Shown piece by piece: positions 26,924 to 36,079 of a DNA stretch of 64,000 nt. Position numbers and translations under genes: made by a program. The first letter of the stretch is position 1; each line of letters opens with the position of its first letter. This stretch comes from Chryseobacterium sp. PMSZPI (GTDB taxonomy: Bacteria; Bacteroidota; Bacteroidia; Flavobacteriales; Weeksellaceae). The DNA lies in the NCBI RefSeq assembly GCF_002835665.1, contig NZ_PIZV01000051.1, positions 177,723 to 241,722 of the forward strand, read 5' to 3'. Below the pieces are notes generated by a model. That model was not told where the DNA came from. It saw nothing but the letters and a program-made list of their open reading frames with translations, and did not search any database.

Positions 26924-26985
26924 GGGCTTTAGCCCCGTTTAATGAAAAATTAAATAAATCTATTGGCTTTAGCCAAAACTTATAC
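26924..26985. repeat. Dispersed repeat family B, best copy
   Basis: GGGCTTTAGCCCC (a small palindrome) then AATTAAATAAATCTATTGG-CTTTAGCCAAAACTTA. About 50 bases recur, inverted and nearly identical, at 29681-29730. Confidence 0.7.
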
Positions 26986-26988
26986 AAG

Positions 26989-27019
26989 ACAAAAGCTCTC
27001 AGATTCTGAGAGCTTTTGT
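26989..27019. terminator. Bidirectional terminator between decarboxylase and HAD genes
   Basis: Perfect 14-bp stem ACAAAAGCTCTCAG / ATT / CTGAGAGCTTTTGT. Confidence 0.88.
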
Positions 27020-27022
27020 TAT

Positions 27023-27682
27023 TTAAAAATATTTTGAAATTTTATCAAGTTCGAGGTCTTCATAATCGGAAACTACTGTTTCAGCTAATGTATAATCCTG
27101 ATTTTTTGAATGTGGGCTTCTGTAAGCCGCACAGAAAATTTTTGCTCTGTGAGCAGCCAAAATTCCATTGGTGGAATCTTCAATGACCATACAGTTTTCT
27201 ACGGGTTCTCCAGACATTTCAGCTGCCAATAAGAAAACTTCGGGATGAGGTTTTGACTCCTTTAAATCAGCACCACTAATTTTTCCGCTGAAATATTTTT
27301 CCAATCCGAACTTTTCAAAAACCATATTGATGGTAGTCATCGTTGCAGACGAAGCTAAGATCAGTTTTATTCCGTTTTCATGGTAATGTTGAATCAATTT
27401 TCTAACCCCCGGAATTAAATCAAACTCGTCATCATTATAGAAATAATCTTTGAAGTGAGATCTTTTAATACCTGCGATAGCTTCATGAGTCTGATTCAAA
27501 TCAAATTGACTGATCAATGTTTCACAAACTTTTTTGGTAGAAGCCCCTGTAAAGGAGGTGTATAAATCTTCGGAAACTGCGATTTCCAACTCATCGAATG
27601 TTTTGAAATAAGCTTTCCTATGTAATGGTTCTGTGTCTACAATTACCCCATCCATATCGAAAAGAACAGCTTTTAAAGGCAT
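27023..27682 (-). CDS. HAD-superfamily hydrolase (beta-phosphoglucomutase-like)
   Basis: A 219-residue HAD phosphatase: motif I FDMDGVIVDTEP with the nucleophile Asp, motif II LASSA, motif III Lys in KPHPEVFL, motif IV VIEDSTNGI. The helical cap of the subfamily lies between motifs I and II. It acts on a small phosphorylated metabolite, possibly sugar phosphate; substrate unknown. ATG 27682 is chosen over a TTG at 27700, which lies within the -7 box. The agmatinase gene is divergent. Confidence 0.88.
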   Translation of the reverse strand: MPLKAVLFDMDGVIVDTEPLHRKAYFKTFDELEIAVSEDLYTSFTGASTKKVCETLISQFDLNQTHEAIAGIKRSHFKDYFYNDDEFDLIPGVRKLIQHYHENGIKLILASSATMTTINMVFEKFGLEKYFSGKISGADLKESKPHPEVFLLAAEMSGEPVENCMVIEDSTNGILAAHRAKIFCAAYRSPHSKNQDYTLAETVVSDYEDLELDKISKYF

Positions 27683-27697
27683 ATTTAAAGTTTTTTG

Positions 27698-27705
27698 CAA
27701 AAATA
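27698..27705 (-). promoter_or_regulatory. -7 box TATTTTTG for the HAD gene
   Basis: Consensus match 15 nt before ATG 27682 on the minus strand. Confidence 0.5.
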
Positions 27706-27810
27706 ACTTTTAAAATTTAAACATGAAGAGATTTAAAAATTTAAAAATCAGGATAAAGGTTAATAATTCATAACAGACCGTTCATTACTTATAACTCAAG
27801 GAGTATTTTG

Positions 27811-27818
27811 TATCTTTG
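27811..27818 (+). promoter_or_regulatory. -7 box TATCTTTG for agmatinase
   Basis: Consensus match 50 nt before the ATG, followed by an AT-rich leader with repeated CATTTAAT. Confidence 0.5.
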
Positions 27819-27868
27819 TGAAATCATTTAATCTTTCAATCATTTAATTTTTTAATTAATAATTATAT

Positions 27869-28726
27869 ATGAAAACATACGCTGGAATTCCCGAAGAAAA
27901 CGCAACGTTAGAGAATTCAAAAGTAATGTTGGTAACAGTTCCTTATGATGGAACTTCAACATGGGGAAAAGGAGCTGATAAAGGCCCTGAGTTATTCCTA
28001 AACGCTTCTGAAAATATGGAGCTTTATGACATCGAAACACAGACTGAACCTTACCTTCAGGGGGTATATTTGGCAGGAGAAGTTTCTGAAAATTCAACTC
28101 CTGAGGCGATGACAGAAGCAGTTTATCAAAAAACAAAAGAGCTTTTAAATAATGATGGTAAATTATTTACCCTTTTTGGAGGAGAGCATTCTGTTTCTAT
28201 TGGTTCTATCCGTGCAGTAGGTGAGAAATTTGAGAACTTAACGGTTCTTCAGTTAGATGCTCATACAGACCTACGTCCTGATTTCCATGGTTCTACTTCT
28301 AACCATGCGTGTGCTGTTTTTGAAGCTAACCAAAAGCATAATCTAGTACAAGTGGGAATCCGTTCTATGGATGCTGAGGAAGCTCAGTATTTACCGGAAG
28401 GAAGAGTATTCTTTGCCCACGAAATCGCCAATAACGAAAACTGGGTTAATGATGTGTTGGAAAAAGTTTCAGGAAACGTATATATTACGATTGACCTTGA
28501 TGCTTTTGACCCTTCCATTGCACCATCTACAGGAACACCTGAACCAGGTGGATTACAGTGGTATCCTACATTGGAATTATTAAGAAAAGTATTTGAAAAA
28601 TGTAACGTAGTGGCTTTTGATATTGTAGAATTAATGGATTCTCCAATGGCTAAACCAACAGCTTTCTTGTCTGCTAAGTTATATTACAAAATGCTTGCTT
28701 ACTACGATATTTATAACAACAACTAA
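27869..28726 (+). CDS. speB: Agmatinase
   Basis: Hydrolyses agmatine to putrescine and urea at a two-Mn centre. The 285-residue ureohydrolase has all metal motifs: GGEHSVS, LDAHTDLRPD and DLDAFDPS, and the substrate loop STGTPEPGGLQW. With the arginine decarboxylase at 25507 it completes the arginine-to-putrescine route. It has its own promoter. The Ada-like gene starts 69 bp after its stop. Confidence 0.93.
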   Translation: MKTYAGIPEENATLENSKVMLVTVPYDGTSTWGKGADKGPELFLNASENMELYDIETQTEPYLQGVYLAGEVSENSTPEAMTEAVYQKTKELLNNDGKLFTLFGGEHSVSIGSIRAVGEKFENLTVLQLDAHTDLRPDFHGSTSNHACAVFEANQKHNLVQVGIRSMDAEEAQYLPEGRVFFAHEIANNENWVNDVLEKVSGNVYITIDLDAFDPSIAPSTGTPEPGGLQWYPTLELLRKVFEKCNVVAFDIVELMDSPMAKPTAFLSAKLYYKMLAYYDIYNNN

Positions 28727-28795
28727 TATTCCGCAAGAATCGGATTTTTTCTGCCGTATATTCTTTGGAAATTTGTGAGGTAAAATAGAATTAAA

Positions 28796-29638
28796 ATGTC
28801 CACACAAAATCAAATAGATTACAACAGAATTGCCAAAGCGATAGAATATATCCAGAGCAATTTTAGGCTTCAGCCAAGTTTGGAGGAAGTGGCAGAGAAT
28901 ATTCACTTGAGTCCGGCTCATTTTCAGAAGATCTTTACGGATTGGGCGGGAACAAGTCCGAAAAAATTTTTACAGTTCATCAGTCTTGAGCATGCTAAAA
29001 ATTTATTGAAGGAAGAAAAAGCAAGTTTATTCGATACGGCTTACGAGACCGGATTATCCAGTACAAGCAGACTTCATGATCTGTTTGTGAAAATAGAAGG
29101 AATGTCTCCGGCAGAATATAAAAACGGTGGAAAAAATCTGGCGATCAATTATAGCTTTTCTGAAAGTCCTTTTGGAAATGTCTTGGTAGCTTCTACTGAA
29201 AAAGGGATTTGCCATATGGCTTTTGAAACCGATAAAGAAACAACATTAGGGAATTTAAAACATAAATTTCCTAATGCTTCTTTTTTTGAAAAACAAGATA
29301 TTCTTCAAAAGAACGCATTGTCCATATTCGATAAAGACTGGACAAAACTCAACACAATCAAACTTCATTTAAAAGGTACCGATTTCCAACTAAAGGTTTG
29401 GGAAAGTTTATTAACGATTCCTATGGGCAAACTGTCTACTTATGGTAACCTTGCTGAAAAAATAGGAAATCCTAAGGCTTCGAGAGCTGTAGGAACGGCT
29501 ATAGGAAGTAATCCTGTGGCATTTCTTATCCCTTGTCACCGTGTGATCCAATCGACGGGTCATCTTGGCGGCTACCGATGGGGAAGTGATAGGAAGCAGA
29601 TGATTGTGGGCTGGGAGAGTTCGCAAGTTTACTTGTAA
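28796..29638 (+). CDS. AraC regulator fused to O6-alkylguanine-DNA alkyltransferase (Ada-like)
   Basis: A 280-residue fusion for repair of alkylated DNA. Residues 1-105 are an AraC-type double helix-turn-helix (LEEVAENIHLSPAHFQKIF, SRLHDLFVKIEGMSPAEYK); residues 115-280 are the methyltransferase with the acceptor Cys247 in IPCHRVIQ and the GGYRWG end. The N-terminal Zn domain that lets E. coli Ada sense methylphosphotriesters is missing, so it may not be an inducible sensor in that way. An alkB-like gene lies 393 bp downstream on the same strand, which supports an alkylation-repair locus. Confidence 0.92.
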   Translation: MSTQNQIDYNRIAKAIEYIQSNFRLQPSLEEVAENIHLSPAHFQKIFTDWAGTSPKKFLQFISLEHAKNLLKEEKASLFDTAYETGLSSTSRLHDLFVKIEGMSPAEYKNGGKNLAINYSFSESPFGNVLVASTEKGICHMAFETDKETTLGNLKHKFPNASFFEKQDILQKNALSIFDKDWTKLNTIKLHLKGTDFQLKVWESLLTIPMGKLSTYGNLAEKIGNPKASRAVGTAIGSNPVAFLIPCHRVIQSTGHLGGYRWGSDRKQMIVGWESSQVYL

Positions 29639-29680
29639 ACTGAAACAATCTGGTGTTTTAAAAATGATACAGAAGCATTA

Positions 29681-29730
29681 AGTTTTGGTTAAAGCCAATA
29701 GATTTATTTAATTTTTTATTAAAGGGGCTG
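29681..29730. repeat. Dispersed repeat family B, inverted copy
   Basis: Reverse complement of the copy at 26924-26985 over about 50 bases; I count two substitutions and one single-base gap. Confidence 0.7.
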
Positions 29731-29741
29731 TTTCCAAAAGT

Positions 29742-29892
29742 GTCATTCTGAACATAAACTGAAAGTTTACGAACGTAGTTCAGAAATGGAGTGAAGAATC
29801 TCAAACAACTGATCATTAATGAGATTCTTTTGAACTGCGTTCGCAGACCTTCAGTCTGTGTCAGAAATCGAAGATTCGACGTAGTCAATGAC
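29742..29892. repeat. Dispersed repeat family A, long copy
   Basis: Starts GTCATTCTGAAC, continues with AGTGAAGAATCTC and AATGAGATTCTTTTGAAC, and ends CGACGTAGTCAATGAC. The ends are inverted. It fills most of the gap between the Ada-like gene and alkB; nothing else is seen there. Confidence 0.65.
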
Positions 29893-30031
29893 AAAATCCG
29901 GATTGTTTGACTTTTGAGAACCTCTTCCTATTGATCAAAACGATTGTGTTATTTGTGAAATTATTCGTGCCATTTGTGTTTAATAAAAATGCTTATTTAT
30001 TAGAATCATCTCATCTTTTTACAAGAATATT

Positions 30032-30643
30032 ATGCAGAGTTTATTCGAAGATATATCAGATTATCCTTTAAACATACTTCCGCATGACGGAAGTGTTCAT
30101 TACTATGGAAAAGTTTTTTCAAAGGAGAAATCCGATTTTTATTATGATTATTTGTTCAATCAGATCCCATGGGAAAATGATGAAGCAATGATCTTCGGAA
30201 AACTGATTTTAACGAAACGCAAAGTTGCCTGGTTCGGAGAGAAACCTTTTGAGTATACCTATTCAAAAAGGACTAAACATGCGAAATATTGGACTCCGGA
30301 ATTACTGGAATTAAAAAAGAAATGTGAAGAAGTGACAGGAGAAACTTATAATTCCTGTCTGCTTAACTTATATCACGACGGAAGTGAAGGTATGGCCTAT
30401 CATAGCGATGGTGAAACAGATCTTAAAAAGCATGGAGCTATTGCTTCCCTGACCTTTGGAGCAGAGAGAAAGTTTTTATTCAAACATAAAAGAACAAAAG
30501 AAAAGGTAGAAATATTCCTGGAAAACGGAAGTTTGCTGGTGATGAAAGGAACGACCCAGGACAACTGGCTTCACAGACTTCCTCCAACCACTAGGGTAAA
30601 GACCCCAAGAGTAAATCTTACTTTCAGAACAATTGAAGAGTAA
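30032..30643 (+). CDS. alkB: AlkB-like Fe(II)/2-oxoglutarate DNA dioxygenase
   Basis: Oxidatively removes alkyl groups from DNA or RNA bases. The 203-residue protein has the HXD...H iron triad His124, Asp126 (AYHSDGETD) and His181 (NWLHRLPP), the LNLYHDGSEGMAYH sheet, and 2-oxoglutarate-binding arginines in RVNLTFR at the end. It stands after the Ada-like gene, with family A and B repeats between them. A second copy of its last 13 codons lies 119 bp further on. Confidence 0.92.
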   Translation: MQSLFEDISDYPLNILPHDGSVHYYGKVFSKEKSDFYYDYLFNQIPWENDEAMIFGKLILTKRKVAWFGEKPFEYTYSKRTKHAKYWTPELLELKKKCEEVTGETYNSCLLNLYHDGSEGMAYHSDGETDLKKHGAIASLTFGAERKFLFKHKRTKEKVEIFLENGSLLVMKGTTQDNWLHRLPPTTRVKTPRVNLTFRTIEE

Positions 30644-30669
30644 AAACTTCAATAATCTGTTAAAAATTA

Positions 30670-30702
30670 GCCTTGTCAAGATATTAAAACTTGACAAGGC
30701 TG
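30670..30702 (+). terminator. Hairpin after alkB
   Basis: Perfect 12-bp stem AGCCTTGTCAAG / 9-nt loop / CTTGACAAGGCT. The following T-run is weak, so termination is likely but not certain. Confidence 0.5.
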
Positions 30703-30723
30703 CTTCTGCCAACAAAAGTGAGC

Positions 30724-30837
30724 AGACCAAGAGTAAATCTTACCTTCAGGACCATTGAAGAAGAAAAACTCTCGCAGATTGAGCAAATCACGCAAATTCT
30801 AACGCAATCATTTGTGGATCTGCGTCATTTGTGGTAA
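30724..30837 (+). pseudogene. Remnant of a second alkB 3' end
   Basis: The frame from 30724 reads RPRVNLTFRTIEE, nearly the same as the alkB C-terminus, then runs on for 24 more codons to a TAA at 30837. At DNA level CCAAGAGTAAATCTTAC is shared exactly (30605-30621 and 30727-30743), with further matches downstream. No start or upstream alkB sequence remains. It looks like the relic of a tandem duplication or of a lost paralog. Confidence 0.6.
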
Positions 30838-30883
30838 ATAAACTTGCTTTTTAGAGCAAGGATCTGCACAATCAGCGAGAGAT
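30769..30883. repeat. Inverted repeat, CTCTCGCAGATTG family
   Basis: CTCTCGCAGATTGAGCA at 30769-30785 matches the complement of TGCACAATCAGCGAGAG at 30865-30881 with two mismatches. Between them lie further GCAAAT/ATTTGTGG-type phrases. Confidence 0.55.
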
Positions 30884-30884
30884 C

Positions 30885-30915
30885 AAAAAAACGCTGTTCA
30901 AAATGAGCAGCGTTT
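30885..30915 (-). terminator. Terminator of the S15 hydrolase gene
   Basis: AAACGCTGTTCA / AAA / TGAGCAGCGTTT, 12 bp with one G-U, preceded on the plus strand by an A-run that becomes the U-tract. Confidence 0.8.
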
Positions 30916-30920
30916 GTAAT

Positions 30921-32780
30921 TTATTTCAAGATATCAGCTTCAATAGAACTGTCATCGTATATTTTGATGAATGCCTTGGTATAATCTTCTTTTGTAGCAA
31001 AATTCGGATTATCCAAGAACTTCTGTGGATTGATTGCAAATAATGGGAACCATGTACTGCTGATCTGAATCTGGATTTTATGTCCTTTTTTGAAAGTATG
31101 GACAACATCCTGAAGTCTGAAGTTCACAGCGGTTTTCTGATTAGGAATTAAGGCTTCTCCTTTTTCTCTTGTATTTCTGAATCTTGCAGGCATGATTTCA
31201 CTTCTGACCATTTGATGATAATTTCCGTAGATCACACCATCTTTCTTTTCCAACGGTTTAAAATCTTCAGGATAAACATCAATTAGTTTCACGGCAAAGT
31301 CTGCATCCGTAGAAGAGGAGGCAATATTTAATTTTGCCATGATCTCTCCGGCAAATGTGATATCTTCAGTCAAAACATCGGTTGTAAACGTTAAAACATC
31401 AGGTCTTCCTTCTGCAAATCTTTGGTCTTCCGACATATAGTTTCTTGGGGTAAAACCGTTGAAATCTTTTAAATGATCGGAGCTTAATACAGGATTATTG
31501 GGATCACTGTAATATTCAGAATAGCCCTGTCCGGAGGTTTTCTTTAATGTCTTATCAGATAAATAAAAATTAACTTTTTGTGCATTTTTTGGTGGATAAG
31601 AAGTGAACTCTTTCCATGCTTTAGCACCTGTGTCATACATCAAAGCTTCGGGTAGCCCTGCATCTTCCTTGGTATTTCCTTTTAAATAATGATTGAAGAA
31701 TTTCGTTTCCACATTTTTCTGGTAATAGGTAGCAATGCTGTCTCCGAAATAGGTTTCACTATGAAAATGTTTTCCCTGTTCCTGTGACCATCCACCATGA
31801 GAGAAAGGCCCCATTACAATTGTGTTTTTTGCTTTTGGGCTGTTTTTTTCAATGGTTTTATAAATATTAAGTGGTCCTGAAAGGTCTTCTGCGTCAAACC
31901 ATCCTCCGACAGTCATTACCGCATGACTGATATTTTTAAGATGGGGAAGAAGACTTCTTTTTTGCCAGAATTCATCATAATTGGTATGTTCCATAATTTC
32001 TGTCATAAAGAAATTATTTTTGTAATATTTCTCATAGCCATCTTTCAATGTACCCAGGTCTCTGTAGAATTTTAATCCATCTTCAGAGGTTTGTTTGATG
32101 AAAGAATCCATATACCAGGCTTGTTGTTCCGGTTTGGTTTTTTGAACTCCAAAAACCGGAAGAGTTCTGAAATATCCCAGCATAAATCTTCCGTTGTGAA
32201 GGAAATCATCATTCCAGAAGTCGGAAATCGGAGCCTGAGGAGATGAAGCAACCAAAGCAGGGTGTTGTGCCAAGGTTCCTACCGCTGTATAAAACCCGGG
32301 ATATGATGTTCCAAACTGTCCTACTTTACCATTGTTATCTTTCACATTTTTCAATAGCCATTCGATCGTATCATAGGTATCTGTGCTTTCATCAATATCT
32401 TTTTTTGTCTTACGTTCCACTTGCGGAGTCATGTTGGTAAAGGTACCTTCACTCATATATCTTCCACGTACATCCTGATACACAAAGATGTATTTGTCTT
32501 TCATAAGGTAAGTATTGGGACCTATTTTGGTTTTATATTCGTTTTCACCATAAGGAGCAATGCTATAGCAGGTTCTCTGCATCAGGAATGGATATTTGTT
32601 TTTATTGGAAATATCTTTCGGAATGTAGACTGCTGTAAAAAGTTTAACTCCATCACGCATCGGAATATAAAATTCTTTCTTGGTGAAATTATCTTTAACA
32701 AAATTATCTTTTTGTTCCACTTTTTGGGCTTTCCCCAGAAAGAAAAAGAGAATAAATAAAACTGAAATATGGATTTTCAT
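30921..32780 (-). CDS. Secreted CocE/NonD (S15) hydrolase
   Basis: A 619-residue secreted alpha/beta hydrolase. After a signal peptide (LFILFFFLGKAQ) comes the S15 core: YIPMRDGVKLFTAVY, the nucleophile Ser159 in GQFGTSYPGFY, a catalytic His expected in MGPFSHGGW, and from about residue 440 the jelly-roll domain (DVLTFTTDVLTEDITFAG). Family members cleave X-Pro dipeptides, alpha-amino-acid esters or acyl side chains such as glutaryl. The exact substrate cannot be told. It stands alone on the minus strand. Confidence 0.88.
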   Translation of the reverse strand: MKIHISVLFILFFFLGKAQKVEQKDNFVKDNFTKKEFYIPMRDGVKLFTAVYIPKDISNKNKYPFLMQRTCYSIAPYGENEYKTKIGPNTYLMKDKYIFVYQDVRGRYMSEGTFTNMTPQVERKTKKDIDESTDTYDTIEWLLKNVKDNNGKVGQFGTSYPGFYTAVGTLAQHPALVASSPQAPISDFWNDDFLHNGRFMLGYFRTLPVFGVQKTKPEQQAWYMDSFIKQTSEDGLKFYRDLGTLKDGYEKYYKNNFFMTEIMEHTNYDEFWQKRSLLPHLKNISHAVMTVGGWFDAEDLSGPLNIYKTIEKNSPKAKNTIVMGPFSHGGWSQEQGKHFHSETYFGDSIATYYQKNVETKFFNHYLKGNTKEDAGLPEALMYDTGAKAWKEFTSYPPKNAQKVNFYLSDKTLKKTSGQGYSEYYSDPNNPVLSSDHLKDFNGFTPRNYMSEDQRFAEGRPDVLTFTTDVLTEDITFAGEIMAKLNIASSSTDADFAVKLIDVYPEDFKPLEKKDGVIYGNYHQMVRSEIMPARFRNTREKGEALIPNQKTAVNFRLQDVVHTFKKGHKIQIQISSTWFPLFAINPQKFLDNPNFATKEDYTKAFIKIYDDSSIEADILK

Positions 32781-33224
32781 AAAAAAAATTTACGGCTAAT
32801 TTAGAAATAAAAATACTCTTATTATAGCTTACCATATGAATCTTCCTTTAAAAATGGAATATGAATATATTTTTATTGAGTAAACATTATAAAATTCATC
32901 ATTAGCGTCTAAAAAGAATAAGATCTTTATTATTCCGATTTTGAAAATAATATCTGTAAAAGGATAGTGGAAATATATAGGGTTGGATTCCTGAATTACA
33001 ATATTCGTATGTATCATATTATTGAATGATGCCAATTGCTTTCTGTCATTCCGGTAGGAATCCAAACTGCATAATTTATTTTACTCTTTTTTATAATAAG
33101 ATCGCGTAGATTTTGATTTACAATTGAATATGAGATGATTGATTCATTTTCGGCTCACAATGGTGATGAAAAATAGCCGGGAAACTCCCGGCCATTATCT
33201 AGAAAATATATAAAAGTATGGTGT
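32781..33224. other. Gap between the S15 hydrolase and outer-membrane barrel genes
   Basis: No credible gene. GGTTGGATTCCTGAATTAC (32981-32999) and TGTCATTCCGGTAGGAATCC (33044-33063) form a loose inverted pair resembling repeat family A. The 78-codon minus-strand frame across it follows the repeat and is not believed. Confidence 0.5.
33169..33192 (-). terminator. Terminator of the outer-membrane barrel gene
   Basis: GCCGGGA / AAC / TCCCGGC with an A-rich stretch to its left (U-rich on the minus strand). Confidence 0.7.
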
Positions 33225-35990
33225 TTACATTTTTTTACCTGCAAATTTGTTCAGTTTCATACTAAGGGAAAACATGATATATCGCTTTAAAATAAGATCT
33301 TCACGGTCTTCGTAATAAGAATCGGTGATGGTTCTTCTTACACTTTGATTTTGATTTAATACATCATAAACCTTTACTTTAGCTGTAAATTGTTTTTTGA
33401 AGAACGAATATCCTAAACTCGTATTCCAGAAATAGAAGTCTTTTTTAAAGCCCGGGGCAATATTGGAATTGGTATTATATTCAAAATCATTTCCGAAAAT
33501 AAACTTGCTTTGAAACAGATAATTGGTCAATTCTAGTTTTAATGATTGGTTGGCGGTATTTATCCTGTCTACACTGTAATTGGTATAATTTGAAAAACTA
33601 TATCCGAGCCTGTATGAAGGTTTTATGGTCATTTTATCTTTGATTTCATAAGTAAGATTCAGGCCGGGATTCAAATTGTAAGAGTTGCTTGTAAATGCCT
33701 GTCCATTAATAAAACCATTGTTATATGCATAATTCATATTGAATCTGGGACTAATGGTTAGTTTATTGCTCTTCCATTTAAACGTTTTACTGAAACCTCC
33801 ACCGGCATTAAGGCTTTTATTTCCGCTTACATTATCATATGTCACAACTTGCTTTCCGGCATCATCATATTTGGTGAAATTAATAATATCATTATTTCTG
33901 TAAGTAAAACTGATGTTTACATAATAACTGAGATCTTTTACTTTATTATAATTATTGAAGTATAAAGAAAGATTATTACTCCATGTATTTTTTAAATCAG
34001 GATTTCCGGTATAGGTAACCAAAGGGTTGGATTCATCTCTATAAGGAGTTAGTTGTTCTGCCGTTGGAATAGTAAAATTAGAGTAATTATACACACTCAA
34101 ATTTTTTCCTTCAGCAAGCTGGTAATATACATTGATGTTATATCCAGGTAGGGCAAAATTTTTCTGAAGATCATATTGTTGCCCGTTGAAGATAGAGTTT
34201 ACTTTCATATCTGAAATATCGAGATATGCGGAAGCCCATAGGTTCAATTTCTTTTTGCTGAGCTGATAGGTGAATTCGGGGGTAATCTGATTTACCCTTT
34301 GCTTCATATTATTGGACAAAAGCTCGTTATACTTTGAGTATTGCCCTGTAGCATTATCAAAATCGTTAACATCTCTTATATCTCTGGATGACTTCGAACC
34401 ATATTGAAGTTCAAAGCTTACGGTTGCAGAATCCGAAATAGGTTCGGTATAGCCAGTATTGAAATTAAAACTATTGTTTTGACTTTTATTTTTAGTCAAT
34501 TGATCCCGATTATCAGTTGTATTTCCTGAATCCTGATAGAAATTATTTTGAGATTGATTCAAGTTATCTCTTTTAGTTTCAGATAAGGTCGTATTCATAT
34601 TGACAGACATGGAGCGCCCTTTTTTTCTGAATTTTTTTGAGAAATAAATATAGGGATTGAATGCATTACTTTCTGACTGATTATTCGAGTAAGACTTACT
34701 TTCATTTAACAAAGCATTGTCTCTCAAGGTAGATGATTGAGAATTATTGACCGTAAAACCACTGCTTTTAGTAAGTCTGGGTGCAATATAGATGCTTGTC
34801 AAAGAATCTAATTTAATTCTGGCAGAAGCATCAAAACTATATTGTTTAGCTTCATTTTCACCATTGTTCTCGGATTTGGTCTGAAGAGTATAGTCAGGAA
34901 GAAGAGTGGTTCTTGAAACTTTGGATTTTGTTTCTGTATTTGAATCGGAATGCATGATACTGAAAGAATCCAGATCGGCATCTTTACCAAATTTATCACT
35001 ATAGTTTAAACCAATGGTGGTAGACCTTTGAATTCCTTTTGTACCTCCACCTTGGCTATAATAAGTAGTGTTTCCTATAGTAGACACGGATCCACCCTGC
35101 ATCATCCATGCATTTCTTCCATTTCCCATACTATCAAAAACTTCATCCCGGGAAAACCCCTGAGAATTGATATTATTGGAGGAAGCCAAAAGACTGATTT
35201 TAGTATCCCCTTTGAAATAACTTAGGAGTCCGCTTACTTCATACCGTTTATCTGATCCATAGCCAACGGTAAGCCTTGATATTAACCCTTTATTTTTCTT
35301 TTCGTCAATATTAAAATTAATGGTAGTATTCTGAGATTTGGCTGTTTTTCCACTCAGCTCCTCTTCCTTTGTTTTGGTTGTTGTAAACTGAATGTTTTTA
35401 ATAATGTCGGCCGGAAGATTTTGCAATGCAATTTTACCATCCTTGTCGAAGAAAGGCTTTCCGTTAATCATAATTTGGTCGACATCCTTCCCGTTGACGG
35501 TTATTTTTCCTTCATTGCTAATCTCTACACCGGGAATCTGCTTCAAAAGTTCTTCTATTTTACTATCAGGACGTACTTTGATTGCAGCGGCATTGAATTC
35601 AATGGTGTCTTTTTTTATTTTTACCGGAGATACGGTAATTTTTACCTCATCAATAGCATTGACAATATTTTTTTTCTCAAGTTCAATATCACCTAAAGAT
35701 TGTGGACTATTTATTTTCTCAAATTTTTTGGAATAAGAAGATAATTTTTCTGCATCAATTTTCAGAATGGAAGGTTCTTTCACTTCATCAATTTTTAGTG
35801 AAAATTTACCTTCTTTATTGGTGGCAGTATAATTAATGATTGAGGAATCTTTTTCTTTTAACAGATATACCGTAGCATTTTCTATTGGTTTTTTTTCGAA
35901 GTTGGAGACCTTTCCGTCGATGTGTAATTTTTGAGCATGTACTATCAGAACACTGAGGATCAATGTTAATAGTAATAATTGTTTTCTCAC
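33225..35990 (-). CDS. Outer-membrane beta-barrel protein with carboxypeptidase-like and TonB-plug-like domains
   Basis: A 921-residue outer-membrane protein: signal peptide (to about 19), a carboxypeptidase-regulatory-like beta-sandwich (KVSNFEKKPIENATVYLLKE ... NKEGKFSL, 25-100), a plug-like segment (LLKQIPGVEISNEGKITVNG, 145-200), and a large barrel to the C-terminus. It belongs to the TonB-receptor-like 'outer membrane beta-barrel family' abundant in Bacteroidota. It lacks an evident TonB box and is not followed by a SusD gene, so glycan import is not supported. Substrate unknown. Confidence 0.85.
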   Translation of the reverse strand: MRKQLLLLTLILSVLIVHAQKLHIDGKVSNFEKKPIENATVYLLKEKDSSIINYTATNKEGKFSLKIDEVKEPSILKIDAEKLSSYSKKFEKINSPQSLGDIELEKKNIVNAIDEVKITVSPVKIKKDTIEFNAAAIKVRPDSKIEELLKQIPGVEISNEGKITVNGKDVDQIMINGKPFFDKDGKIALQNLPADIIKNIQFTTTKTKEEELSGKTAKSQNTTINFNIDEKKNKGLISRLTVGYGSDKRYEVSGLLSYFKGDTKISLLASSNNINSQGFSRDEVFDSMGNGRNAWMMQGGSVSTIGNTTYYSQGGGTKGIQRSTTIGLNYSDKFGKDADLDSFSIMHSDSNTETKSKVSRTTLLPDYTLQTKSENNGENEAKQYSFDASARIKLDSLTSIYIAPRLTKSSGFTVNNSQSSTLRDNALLNESKSYSNNQSESNAFNPYIYFSKKFRKKGRSMSVNMNTTLSETKRDNLNQSQNNFYQDSGNTTDNRDQLTKNKSQNNSFNFNTGYTEPISDSATVSFELQYGSKSSRDIRDVNDFDNATGQYSKYNELLSNNMKQRVNQITPEFTYQLSKKKLNLWASAYLDISDMKVNSIFNGQQYDLQKNFALPGYNINVYYQLAEGKNLSVYNYSNFTIPTAEQLTPYRDESNPLVTYTGNPDLKNTWSNNLSLYFNNYNKVKDLSYYVNISFTYRNNDIINFTKYDDAGKQVVTYDNVSGNKSLNAGGGFSKTFKWKSNKLTISPRFNMNYAYNNGFINGQAFTSNSYNLNPGLNLTYEIKDKMTIKPSYRLGYSFSNYTNYSVDRINTANQSLKLELTNYLFQSKFIFGNDFEYNTNSNIAPGFKKDFYFWNTSLGYSFFKKQFTAKVKVYDVLNQNQSVRRTITDSYYEDREDLILKRYIMFSLSMKLNKFAGKKM

Positions 35991-36013
35991 GTAGTTTTTA
36001 TTTAAGGGTAAAA

Positions 36014-36047
36014 ATAAAGAAACATCCCAAAATTGGGATGTTTCTTC
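36014..36047 (-). terminator. Terminator of the BON-domain pair
   Basis: AAGAAACATCCC and GGGATGTTTCTT form a 12-bp stem with a 6-nt AAAATT centre (some of which can pair). The A-rich left flank is the U-tract for minus-strand transcripts. Confidence 0.8.
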
Positions 36048-36079
36048 GTAAATATTTTGAAAAAATATTTTTTATAAAA

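Noticed and set aside
32829..33065. 78-codon minus-strand frame in the gap before the large barrel gene
   Set aside because: Covers a loose family A repeat pair and has no coding-like composition, start signal or recognisable motif.
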